Assembly (NCBI GenBank): GCA_019155185.1
Contig: CM032805.1
Span: forward strand, 1,113,501 to 1,177,500
DNA length: 64,000 nt
Source: Beaufortia kweichowensis
Taxonomy: Eukaryota > Chordata > Actinopteri > Cypriniformes > Gastromyzontidae
Reading direction: 5' to 3'
The notes under the pieces were generated by a model. It did not search any database. It saw only the letters and a program-made list of their open reading frames with translations, and was not told the origin of the DNA. Shown here in pieces: positions 30,001 through 41,920 of the stretch. Position 1 is the first letter of the stretch; every line of letters starts with the position of its first letter. A program made the position numbers and the translations under genes.

Positions 30001-32379
30001 AGTGTGACTTTAGAGTGTGGTGTGACTGTAGTGTGAGCTGTAGGTGTAGTGTAGTGTGGTGTAGTGTGACTTTAGTGTAGTGAGTGTGTGACTTTAAAAT
30101 TGTGGTGTGACTTTAGGTGTGGTTAGGTGTGGTGTGGGTGTGACTTTAAAGAGTGTGTAGTGTGTGTGTGTGGTGTGGTGTGACTTTAGGTGTAAAGTGT
30201 GGTGTGGTGTGACTTTAGGTGTAGTGTGGTGTGACTTGTTGTGGTGTGGTGTGGTGTGGTGTGGTGTGAGTGTGACTTTAAGAGTGTAGTGTGGTGTGTG
30301 TGTGACTTTAGAGTGTGGTGTGAGTAGTGACTTTGTGAGTGTGGTGTGGTGTGGTGTGACTTTAGAGTGTGTGGTGTGGTGTAAGTGTAGGTGTGACTTT
30401 AGAGTGTGTGTGGTGTGGTGTGGTGTGACTTTAGAGTGTAGGTGTGGTGTGGTGTGGTGTGACTTTAAAGTAGTGGTGTGGTGTGGTGTGGTGTGACTTT
30501 AAATTGTAGTGTAGTGTGAGTGTGAATTGTGGTTTGAGTGTGGTGTGGTGTGGTGTAGAGTGTGAATGTGGTGACTTTAGAGTGTGGTGTAGTGTGGTGT
30601 GGTGTGACTTTAGGTGTAGTGTGGTGTGTGTGTGGTGTGACTGTGGTGTGGTGTGGTGTGGTGTGACTTTAGAGTGTGGTGTAGTATGGTGTGTGACTTT
30701 AGGTGTGGTGTGGTATGGTGTGTGAGTGTGACTTTAGAGTGTGTGTAGTGTGAGTGTGACTTTAGGTGTGTGTGTGTGGTGTGGTGTGACTTTAGAGTGT
30801 GGTGTGGTGTGAGTGTGACTTTAGAATTGTGTGTGTGGTGTAGTGTGGTGTGACTTTAGGTGTAGTGTGTGGTGTGGTGGTGTGACTTTAGAGTGTGTGT
30901 GGTGTGGTGTGTGGTGTGACTTTAAGTGTGGTGTGGTAATGGTGTGAGTGTGACTTTAGGTGTAGTGTGGTGTGGTGTGGTGTGACTTTAAGTGTGTAAT
31001 GGTGTGGTGTGGTGTGACTTTTAGTGAGTGTGGTGTAGTGTAGTGTGGTGTGACTTTAGAATTGTAGTGTGGTGTGTAGTGTGACTTTAGGGTGTGGTGT
31101 GTGGTGTGGTGTGACTTTAAGTGTGGTGTGGTGTGTGTAGTGTGACTTGTAGTGAGTGTGTGAGTGTAGGTGTGAGTGTGAGTGTGGGTGACTTTAGTGT
31201 GGTGTGGTGTGGTGTAGTGTGACTTTAGAGTGTGGTAAAAGTGTGACTTTAGAGTAGTGGTGTGAGTGTATGGTGTGGTGTGACTTTAAAAGAGTTGTGT
31301 GGTAGAGTGTAGTGTGGTGTATGAGTGTGACTTTAAAATTGTGAGTGTGGTGTAGTGTGAGTGTGACTTTAGAGTGTATGTGTAGTGTAGTGTGACTTTA
31401 GAGTGTAGTGTGGTGTGGAGTGTGACTTTAGATGTGTAGTGTGGTGTGACTTTAGGTGTGGTGTGGTGTGACTTTAGAGTGTAGTGTGGTGTAGAGTGTG
31501 AGTATGACTTTATGGTGTGGTGTAGTGTGACTTTACAAGTGTGTGTAGTGTAAATTGTGGTGTGACTTTAGAATTGTGGTGTGTGTGTGTAGTGTGTGTG
31601 AGTGTGGTGTGACTTTGATGTGTAGTGAGTATGGTGTGGTAATGACTTACAAATGTGTAGTGTGGTGTGTGACTTTAAGAGTGTGGTGTGGTGTGACTTT
31701 AGACTTTAAATTGTAGTGTGAGTGTATGTGTAGTGTGACTTTAAATTGTAGTGTGTGTATGTATGTGTGACTTTAGAGTGTGGTGGTGTGAGTATGACTT
31801 TTAAATTGTAGTGTGAGTATGGTGTGAGTATGACTTTAAAATTGTAGTGTAGGTAGTGTAAGGTATGACTTTAGAGTGTAGTGTAAAATGGTGTGACTTT
31901 AGAGTGTAGTGTAGTGTGGTATGCAGTGTGACTTTAAGATTGTAGTATGGTGTGACTTTAGAGTGTGGTGTGGTGTGGTGTGAGTGTGACTTTAAATTGT
32001 AGTGTAGTGTGGACTTACTAGGTGTAGTGTGGTTTAGGTGTGACTGTGGGAGTGTAGGTGTGGTGTATGTGTGACTTTAGAGTGGTGTGGTGTGGTTGCA
32101 GTGTGACTTTAAATTGTGGTGTGGTGTAAGGTGTACTGTGAGTGTGGTGTGGTGTGAGTGTGACTTTAAGTGTGTAGTGTGAGTGTGACTTTAGAGTGTG
32201 GTATGTGTGGTAGTGTGTGTGGTATGACTTTAAGAGTGTGTGGTGTGGTGTGGTGTGTGTAGTGTGACTTTAGAGTGTAGTGTGGTGTGGTGTGGTATGA
32301 CTTTGGAGGGTATGGTGTGGTGTGACTTCAGTGTGAGTTTGTGTGGTGTGGTGTGGTGTGACTTTATTGTGAGGTGTGG

Positions 32380-33850
32380 TGTGGTGTGACTTTAGGTGTG
32401 GTGTGGTGTGTGGTGTGGGTGTGACTTTAGGTGTGGGTGTGTGGTGTGGTGTGGTGTGACTTTAAAATTGTGAGGTGTGGTGGTGTGGTGTGACTTTAGG
32501 TGTGGTGTGGTGTGACTTTAGGTGTGGTGTGGTGTGGTGTGACTTTGAGGTGTGGTGTGGTGTGGTGTGACTTTAGGTGTGGTGTGGTGTGGTGTGGTGT
32601 GGTGTGACTTTAGGTGTGGTGTGGTGTGGTGTGGTGTGACTTTAGGTGTGGTGTGGTGTGGTGTGGTGTGGTGTGACTTTAGGTGTGGTGTGGTGTGGTG
32701 TGACTTTAGGTGTGGTGTGGTGTGGTGTGGTGTGACTTTAGGTGTGGTGTGGTGTGGTGTGACTTTAGGTGTGGTGTGGTGTGGTGTGACTTTAGGTGTG
32801 GTGTGGTGTGGTGTGGTGTGACTTTAGGTGTGGTGTGGTGTGGTGTGGTGTGACTTTAGGTGTGGTGTGGTGTGTGTAGTGTGGTGTGGTGTGGTGTGAC
32901 TTTAGGTGTGGTGTGGTGTGGTGTGACTTTAGGTGTAGTGTGGTGTGGTGTGGTGTGACTTTTAGGTGTGGTGTGGTGTGGTGTGACTTTAGGTGTGGTG
33001 TGGTGTGTGTGGTGTGTGGTGGTGTGGTGTGGTGTGACTTTAGGTGTGGTGTGGTGTGGTGTGACTGTGGTGTGGTGTGACTTGTGGTGTGGTGTGGTGT
33101 GGTGTGTGACTTTAGGTGTGGTGTGGTGTGGTGTGGTGTGACTTTAGGTGTGGTGTGGTGTGGTGTGGTGTGACTGTGGTGTGGTGTGGTGTGGTGTGAC
33201 TTTAGGTGTGGTGTGGTGTGACTTTAGGTGTGGTGTGGTGTGGTGTGACTTTGGTGTGGTGTGGTGTGACTTTAGGTGTGGTGTGGTGTGGTGTGACTTT
33301 GACTTTAGTGTGTGTGTGGTGTGGTGTGGTGTGACTTTAGGTGTGTGTGGTGTGGTGTGGTGTGACTTTAGGTGTGGTGTGGTGTGGTGTGACTTTAGGT
33401 GTGGTGTGGTGTGGTGTGGTGTGGTTTAGGTGTGGTGTGGTGTGGTGTGACTTTAGGTGTGGTGTGGTGTGGTGTGACTGTGACTTTAGGTGTGGTGTGG
33501 TGTGGTGTGACTTTAGGTGTGGTGTGTGTGGTGTGGTGTGGTTTAGGTGTGGTGTGGTGTGGTGTGTGACTTTGACTTGTAGGTGTGGTGTGGTGTGGTG
33601 TGACTTTAGGTGTGGTGTGGTGTGGTGTGACTGTAGGTGTGGTGTGGTGTGACTTTAGAGTGAGTGTGGTGTGGTGTGGTGTGACTTTAGGTGTGGTGTG
33701 GTGTGGTGTGGTGGTGTGTGTGACTTTTAGGTGTGGTGTGAGTGTGGTGGTGACTTTAGGTGTGGTGTGGTGTGGTGTGACTTTAGGAGTGTGGTGTGGT
33801 GTGGTGTGGTGTGACTTTAGAGTGTGGTGTGGTGTGGTGTGACTTTAGAG
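32380..33850 (+). repeat. clean block of the satellite
   Basis: Long runs of near-perfect 22-, 27- and 32-bp units with the TTTAGGTGTGG junction and few pentamer variants, contrasting with the degenerate stretch before it (about 29500-32300). Edges are approximate. Confidence 0.6.
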
Positions 33851-36479
33851 TGTGGTGTGGGTGTGACTTTAGAAGTGTGTGTGTGGTGTGGTGTGACTTT
33901 GGGTGGTGTGTGGTGTGACTTTAGGTGTGTGGTGTGGTGTAGTGTGGTGTGACTTTAGGTGTGTGTGGTGTGTGGTGTGAGGTGTGACTTTAGAGTGTGT
34001 GTGGTGTGGTGTGGTGTGACTTTAGGTGTGGTGTGGTGTGGTGTGACTTGTAAACTTGTGGGTGTAGGTGTGGTGTGGTGTGGTGTGACTTTAGTGTGGT
34101 GTGGTGTGGTGAGTGTGGTGTGACTGTGACTTGTGGTGTGGTGTGGTGTGACTTTGGTGTGGTGTGGACTTGTGTGTGTGTGTGGTGTGGTGTGACTTTA
34201 GGTGTGGTGTGGTGTGGTGTGACTTTAGAGTGTATGGTGTAGTGTGGTGTGACTTTAGGTGTGGTGTGGTGTGGTGTGGAACTTTAAATGTGTGTGTGTG
34301 GTGTGACTTTAGGTGTAGTGTGGTGTGACTTTAGAGTGTGGTGTGGTGTGGTGTGGTGTAGTGTGACTTTAGTGTGGTGTGGTGTGGTGTGGTGTGACTT
34401 TAGGTGAGTGTGGTGTGAGTGTGACTTTAGGTGTGGTGTGGTGTGGTGTGACTTTAAAAGGTGTAGTGTGGTGTAGTGTGGTGTGACTTTAGAGTGTGAG
34501 TGTAGTGTGGTGTGGTGTAGGTGTGGTGTGTGGTGTTTAGTGTGTTTAGGTGTGGTGTAGTGTGACTTTGCTTGAGTGTAGTGTGGTGTAGTGTGACTTT
34601 AGGTGTGACTTTAGTGTGAGTGTGAGTGTAGTGTGTGGTGTGACTTTTAGGTGTGAGTGTGGTGTGTGTGACTTTAGTGTGACTTTAGGTGTGGTGTGGT
34701 GTGGTGTGGTGTGACTTTAGAGTGTAGTGTGGTGTGGTGTGACTTTAGAGTGTGGTGTGAGTGTAGTGTGGTGTGACTTTAAAATTGTGGTGTGGTGTGG
34801 TGTGACTTTAGAGTGTAGTGTGGTGTAGTGTGGTGTGACTTTAAAATTGTAGTGTGAGTGTGGTGTAGTGTGGTGTGACTGTAAGGTGTGACTTTAAGTG
34901 TGGTGTAAGTGTAGTGTGACTTTAGGTGTGGTGTGGTGTGAGTGTTGTAGGTGTGACTTTAGAGTGTGTAGTGTGGTGTGGTAGTGTGACTTTAGAGTGT
35001 AGTGTAGTGTGACTTTAGTGTGTGTAGGTGTAGTGTGACTTTAGGTGTGGTATGTGTGGTGTGGTGTGACTTTAGAGTGTGGTGAGGTGTGGTGTGGTGT
35101 GACTTTAGAGTGTAGTGTGTGTAGTGTGAGTATGACTTTAGTAGTGTGTGTGTAGTGTGACTTTAGAGTGTGGTGTGAGTGTAGTGTGGTGTGACTTTAA
35201 ATTGTAGTGTAGTGTAGTGTGTGGTGTGGTGTAGTGTGGTGTGACTTTAGGTGTAGTGTGGTGTGAAGTGTGACTTTAAAAGTGTATGGTGTAGTGTGTG
35301 AGTGTGACTTGGGTGTGTATGTAGTGTAAGTGTGGTGTGTGTGGTGTGTGTGTGAGTGTGACTTTAGAGTGTGGTGTGGTGTGAGTATGGTGTAGTGTGT
35401 GTGACTTTAGAGTGTGTAGTGTGAGTGTGACTTTAGAATTGAGTATGTAGAGTGTAGTGTGACTTTAGTGTGACTTTAGAATTGTATTGTAGGTGTGTGA
35501 GTGTGACTTTAGAATGAGTGTGTGTGTGGTGTGACTTTGACTTTAGAGTGTGGTGTGACTTTAGAGTGTGGTGTGACTTTAGAGTGTAGTGTAGTAGTAA
35601 CTTTGTAGTGTGAGTGTGTGACTTTAAATTGTGGTGTAGTGTGGTGTGAGTGTGACTTTAGAGTGTGGTGTGACTTTAGAGTGTGGTAGTGTAGTGTGGT
35701 GTGGTGTGACTTTAATTGTGTGTGGTATGAGTGTAGGTGTGACTTTTAGTGTGGTGTGACTTTAGAGTGTGGTGTAGTGTGAAGTGTGACTTTAGACTTG
35801 TGAGGTGTGTGTGTGACTTTGACTTGTAATTGTAATGAGTGGACTTTAACTTTAAGTGTGTGTTGTAGTGTGACTTTAGAGTGACTTTAGGTATGGTGTG
35901 AGTGTAAAGTAGTGTGACTTTAGAGTGTGGTATGAGTGTGGTGTGACTTTAGAGTGTGGTGTAGTGTGGTGTGGTGTGTGGTGTGAGTGTGGTGTGACTT
36001 TAGAGTGAGTATGAGTGTGGTGTGACTTTATTGTAGTGTAGTGTATGTGGTATGACTTTAAAAGTGTGGTGTAGTGTGAGTGTGACTTTGGTGGTGTGGT
36101 GTAGTGTGACTTTAATTGTAGTGTGGTGGTATGACTTTAAAATTGTACTTTAAAGTGTAGTGTGGTGTGAGTTTTAGAATTGTGTAGTGTGCGTGTGACT
36201 TTAAAAGAGTGTGTGTGGTATGAGTGTGACTTTAACTTGAGTGTGTGTATTAAGTGTGATTGTAGAGTGTGAGTATGTGAGTTGACTTTAAGTGTAGTGT
36301 GGTGTGACTTTAAATTGTAGTGTGTGTGTAGGTGTGACTTTAGAGTGTAGTGTGTGTGGTGAGTGTGACTTTAGAGTGTGGTGTGGTGTGGTGTGACTTG
36401 TGACTTTAGTAGTGTGGTGTGGTGTGTGGTATGAGTGTGGTGTGGTGTGACTTTAGAGTGTGTAGTGTGAGTGTGGTGG

Positions 36480-38180
36480 TGTGACTTTAGAGTGTGAGTG
36501 TGGTGTGGTGTGACTTTAGGTGTAGTGTGGTAGTGTGGTGTGACTTTGGTGTGGTGTGGTGTGACTTTAGGTGTGGTGTGGTGTGTGTGGTGACTTTAGG
36601 TGTGGTGTGGTGTGTGTGGTGGTGTGACTTTAGGTGTGGTGTGGTGTGGTGTGACTTTAGGTGTGGTGTGGTGTGGTGTGACTTTAGGTGTGGTGTGGTG
36701 TGGTGTGACTTTAGGTGTGGTGTGGTGTGGTGTGGTGTGACTTTAGTGTGGTGTGGTGTGTGGTGTGGTGTGGTGTGAGGTTTAGGTGTGGTGTGGTGTG
36801 GTGGTGTGACTTTTAGGTGTGGTGTGTGTGGGTGTGACTTTAGGTGTGGTGTGGTGTGGTGTGACTTTAGGTGTGGTGTGGTGGTGTGGTGTGACTTTAG
36901 GTGTGGTGTGGTGTGGTGTGGTGTGGTGTGACTTTAGGTGTGGTGTGGTGTGGTGTGACTTTGGTGTGTGGTGACTTTAGGTGTGGTGTGGTTGTGGTGT
37001 GACTTTAGGTGTGGTGTGGTGTGGTGTGGTGTGTGGTGTGGTGTGGTGTGTGGTGTGACTTTAGGTGTGGTGTGGTGTGGTGTGGTGTGACTTTAGGTGT
37101 GGTGTGGTGTGGTGTGGTGTGACTTTAGGTGTGGTGTGGTGTGGTGTGGTGTGACTTTAGGTGTGGTGTGGTGTGGTGTGTGACTTTAGGTGTGGTGTGG
37201 TGTGGTGTTGTAGTGTGGTGTGGTGTGTAGGTGTGGTGTGGTGTGGTGTGGTGTGGTGTGGTGTGGTGTGGTGTGACTTTTAGAGTGTGGTGTGGTGTGG
37301 TGTGACTTTAGGTGTGTGGTGTGGTGTGACTTTGACTGTGGTGTGGTGTGGTGTGGTGTGACTTTTAGGTGTGGTGTGGTGTGGTGTGACTTTTGGTGTG
37401 TGGTGTGGTGTGGTGTGGTGTGGTGTGACTTTGGGGGTGTGGTGTGGTGTGGTGTGGTGTGGTGTGGTGTGGTGTGACTTTAGGTGTGAGGTGTGTGGTG
37501 TGGTGTGGTGTGTGGTGTGACTTTGGTGGTGTGGTGTGTGGTGTGACTTTAGGTGTGGTGTGGTGTGTAGGTGTGGTGTGGTGTGGTGTGGTGTGACTGT
37601 GGTGTGTGTGGTGTGTGGTGTGACTTTAGGTGTGGTGTGGTGTGGTGTGGTGTGACTTTAGGTGTGGTGTGTGTGGTGTGGTGTGACTTTAGTGTGTGGT
37701 GTGGGTGTGGTGTGGTGTGGTGTGGTGTGACTTTAGAGTGTGGTGTGGTGTGGTGTGACTTTAGGTGTGGTGTGGTGTGACTTTAGGTGTGGTGTGTGAC
37801 TTAGAGTGTGGTGTGGTGTGGTGTAGGTGTGACTTTAGGTGTAGTGTGTGGTGTGGTGTGTGAGTGTGGTGTGGTGTGGTGTGTGACTTTGGTGTGGTGT
37901 GGTGTGTGTGTAGGTGTGACTTTGGTGTGGTGTGGTGTGGTGTGACTTTAGGTGTGGTGTGGTGTGGTGTGGTGTGACTTGACTTTAGAGTGTAGTGTGG
38001 TGTGGTGTGGTGTGGTGTGACTTTAGGTGTGGTGTGGTGTGGTGTGACTTTAGGTGTGGTGTGGTGTGGTGTATGGTGTGACTTTAGGGTGTGGTGTGGT
38101 GTGGTGTGACTTTAGGTGTGGTGTGGTGTAGAGTGTGGTGTGTGGTGTGACTTTAGGAGGTGTGGTGTGGTGTGGTGTGC
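36480..38180 (+). repeat. clean block of the satellite
   Basis: Near-perfect units with the TTTAGGTG junction, bracketed by degenerate stretches (about 34900-36400 and 38400-40600) rich in GTGTAG and TTTAAATTGTAG variants. Edges are approximate. Confidence 0.6.
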
Positions 38181-40789
38181 TTGTGACTTTAAGAGTGTGG
38201 TGTGGTGTGGTGTGAGTGTGACTTTAGGTGTGGTGTGGTGTAGTGTGACTTTAAAGTGTGGTGTATGTGTGGGTGTGACTTTAGGTGTGGTGTAGTGTGG
38301 TGTGACTTTAGAGGTGGTGTGGTGTGTGGTGTGACTTTAGGTGTGGTGTGGTGTGGTGTGGTAGAGGTGTGGTGTGGTGTGTAGTGAGTGTGACTTTGTA
38401 GTGTATGGTGTGTGTGTGGTGTAGTGTGTGTGGTGTGGTGTAGTGTGGTGTGACTTTAGAGTGTAGTGTGAGTGTGGTGTGGGTGTGACTTTAGAGTGTA
38501 GTGTGAGTGTGGTGTGACTTTAAAAGGTGTGAGTGTAGTGTAGTGTGAGTGTGTGTGTGTGAGTATGGTGTGACTTTAGAGTGTGGTGTAGGTGTGGTGT
38601 GGAGTGTGACTTTAGAGTGTGGTGTGGTGTGGTGTGGTGTGACTTTAGGTGTGTAGTGTGGTGTGGTGTGACTTTAGAGTGAGTGTAGTGTGGTGTGGTG
38701 TGAGGTGTGACTTTGTAGTGTAGTGTGGTGTGGTGTGACTTTAAAGTGTGTGGTGTAGTGTGGTGTGACTTTAAGTGAGTGTGGTGTGTGTGAGTGTGGT
38801 GTGAGTGTAGTGTGACTTTAGAGTGTAGTGTGGTGTGACTTTAAGAGTGTAGTGTGGTGTGAGTGGTGACTTTAGAGTGTAGTGTAGTGTGGTTTGGTGT
38901 GAGTGTGAGTGGTGTTTATGAGTGTGAGTGTGGTGTGTAGTGTGGTGTGTGACTTTAGAGTGTGGTGTATGGTGTGGTGTGTGGTAGTGTAGTGTGGTGT
39001 GGTGTGAGTATAAAATTGTGTGAGTATGTGTGGTGTGACTTTAGAGTGTAGTGTAGTGTGGTGTGGTGTGACTTTAAAGTGTGGTGTAGTGTAAGTGTGA
39101 CTTGTGAGTGTGGTGTGAGTGTGGTGTGACTTTAGGTGTGTGTGGTGTGTAGTGTAGTGTGACTTTGAGTGTAGTGTAGTGTAGTGTGGTGTGACTTTAA
39201 GTGTGAGTGTAGTGTGTAGTGAGTGTGACTTTAGGTGTAGTGTAGTGTAAGTGTGAGAGGTGTGACTTTAGAGTGTAAAAGTGTGTGTGTGGTGTGTGTA
39301 GTGTGACTTTAGAGTGTGGTGTGAGTGTGGTGTGGTGTGACTTTAAATTGTGGTGTAGTGTGTGACTTTGAAATTGTAGTGAATGTATGAGTGTGACTTT
39401 GTGAGTGTGACTTTAAAAGTGTAGTGTGTGTAATAGTGTGACTTTAGAGTGTAGTGTATTGTGACTTTAAGTGTAGTGTGAGTAGTGTAGTGTAGTTTGA
39501 CTTTATTGTAGTGTGGTAAGTGTGTAATTGTAGTGTGAGTGTAGTGTGTGTGGTGTGACTTTAAAATTGTGTGTAGTGTAGTGTAGTGTGACTTTAAAAT
39601 GTAGTGGTGTGGTGTAGTGAGTGTGGTGTGACTTTAGAGTGTAGTGTGGTATGGTATGGTGTGACTTTAGAGTGTAGTGTAGTGTGGTGTGACTTTAAAT
39701 TGTAGTGTATGTGTGAGTATGACTTTAGTGTGTAATTGTGGTAACTTTAGACTTTAAGTGTAGTGTAGTGTAGTGTGGTGTGACTTTGGTGTGTAGTGTG
39801 GTGTGGTGTGAGTGTGACTTTAAAGTGTAGTGTGGTGTGGTGTGACTTTAAAGTGTAGTGTAGTGTGAGTGTGTGTGACTTTAGAGTGTGAGTATGTGTA
39901 GTGTGACTTTAAATTGTGTAGTGTGAGTGTAGTGTAGTGTAGTGTGAGTGTGACTTTAAAGTGTGGTGTGTAGTGTGAGTGTGACTTTAGAGTGTATTGT
40001 GGTGTAGTGTGGTAGTGTGGTGTGACTTTAAAAGTGTGACTTTAAATTGTAGTATGGTGTGGTGTGAGTGTGACTTTAGAGTGAAAGTGTGGTGTGGTGT
40101 GACTTTAAGAGTGACTTGGTGTGAAAGTGTGACTGGTATGTGTGTAGTATGACTTTAAATTGTGAGTGTAGTGTGAAAGTGTGACTTTTGGTGTAGTAGT
40201 GTAGGTATGACTTTAAACTTTGAGTGTGGTGTGGTGTGACTTTAGGTGTGTGTGAGTGTGGTTTAAAGTGTGGTGTAAGTGTAGTGTGACTTTAGAGTGT
40301 GGTGTAGTATGGTGTAGTATGGTGTGACTTTAGAGTGTAGTGTAGTGTGAGTGTGAGTATGACTTTAAGTGTGAGTGTAGTGTGGTGTGACTTTAAGTGT
40401 GTGTGTGTGTGTAGTGTAGTGTGACTTTAAAATTGTGTGTAAGTGTGGTGTGTGACTGTAGAGTGTGGTGTGTGCTAGTGTGACTTTAAAGTGTGGTGTG
40501 TGTGGTGTAAGTGTGACTTTGAGTGTAGTGTGGTGTGGAGTGACTTGTGGTGTGGTGTAAATTGTGGTGTGACTTTGGTGTAGTGTGGGTGTGACTGTAG
40601 TAGTGTGGTGTGTGTGGTGTAGTGTGACTTTAGGTGTGGTGTAGTGGTGTGATGTGTGGGTGTTAATTGTAGTGGTGTGGTGTGACTTTTAGGTGTGGTG
40701 TGGTGTGGTGTGGTGTGACTTTAGAGTGTGGTGTGTGTGGTGTGGTGTGACTTTAGTGTGTGTATGGTGTGGTGTGACTTTAGGTGTGA

Positions 40790-41920
40790 GTGTGTGTGGT
40801 GTGACTTTAGGTGTGGTGTGGTGTGGTGTGACTTTAGGTGTGGTGTGGTGTGGTGTGGTGTGACTTTGTGAGGTGTGACTTTGGTGTAGTGTGTGTGGTG
40901 TGACTTTAGGTGTGGTGTGGTGTGGTGTAGGTGTGACTTTGGGTGTGGTGGTGTGTGGTGTGACTTTGGTGTGGTGTGGTGTGGTGTGACTTTAGTGTGG
41001 TGTGACTTTAGGTGTGGTGTGGTGTGGTGTGGTTTGACTTGTAGGTGTGTGTGGTGTGGTGTGACTTTAGGTGTGGTGTGGTGTGGTGTGGTGTGACTTT
41101 GGGTGTGTGGTGTGGTGTGGTGTGGTGTGGTGTGACTTTGACTTTAGGTGTGGTGTGGTGTGGTGTGACTTTAGGTGTGGTGTGTGTGGTGTGGTGTGGT
41201 GTGAGGTGTGGTGTGTGTGTGGTGTGGTGTGACTTTAGGTGTGGTGTGGTGTGGTGTGACTTTAGGAGGTGTGACTTTAGGTGTGTGTGTGTGGTGTGGT
41301 GTGACTTTAGGTGTGGTGTGGTGTGGTGTGACTTTAGGTGTGGTGTAGAGTGTGGTGTGGTGTGACTTTAGGTGTGGTGTGGTGTGGTGTGACTTTGGTG
41401 TGTGGTGTGGTGTGTGTGGTGTGGGTGTGACTTTAGGTGTGGTGTGGTGTGGTGTGACTTTAGGTGTGGTGTGGTGTGGTGTGGTGTGGTGTGTGTGTGG
41501 TGTGACTTTAGGTGTGGTGTGGTGTGTGTGGTGTGACTTTAGGTGGTGTGGTGTGTGGTGTGTGTGGTGTGTGGTGTGTGTGGTTTAGGTGTGGTGTGGT
41601 GTGGTGTGGTGTGACTTTAGGTGTGGTGTGGTGTGGTGTGGTGTGGTGTGACTTTAGGTGTGGTGTGGTGTGGTGTGGTGTGACTTTGGCATGGTGTGGT
41701 GTGGTGTGGTGTGGTGTGGTTTGAGTGTGGTGTGGTGTGGTGTGGTGTGACTTTAGGTGTGGTGTGGTGTGGTGTGGTGTGACTTTAGGTGTGGTGTGGT
41801 GTGGTGTGACTTTAGGTGTGGTGTGGTGTGGTGTGGTGTGGTGTGACTTTAGGTGTGGTGTGGTGTGGTGTGGTGTGACTTTAGGTGTGGTGTGGTGTGG
41901 TGTGGTGTGACTTTAGAGTG
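40790..41920 (+). repeat. clean block of the satellite
   Basis: Near-perfect 22-, 27- and 32-bp units, with one rare interruption (GGCATGG near 41689). The boundaries with degenerate sequence on both sides are quite sharp. Edges are approximate. Confidence 0.6.
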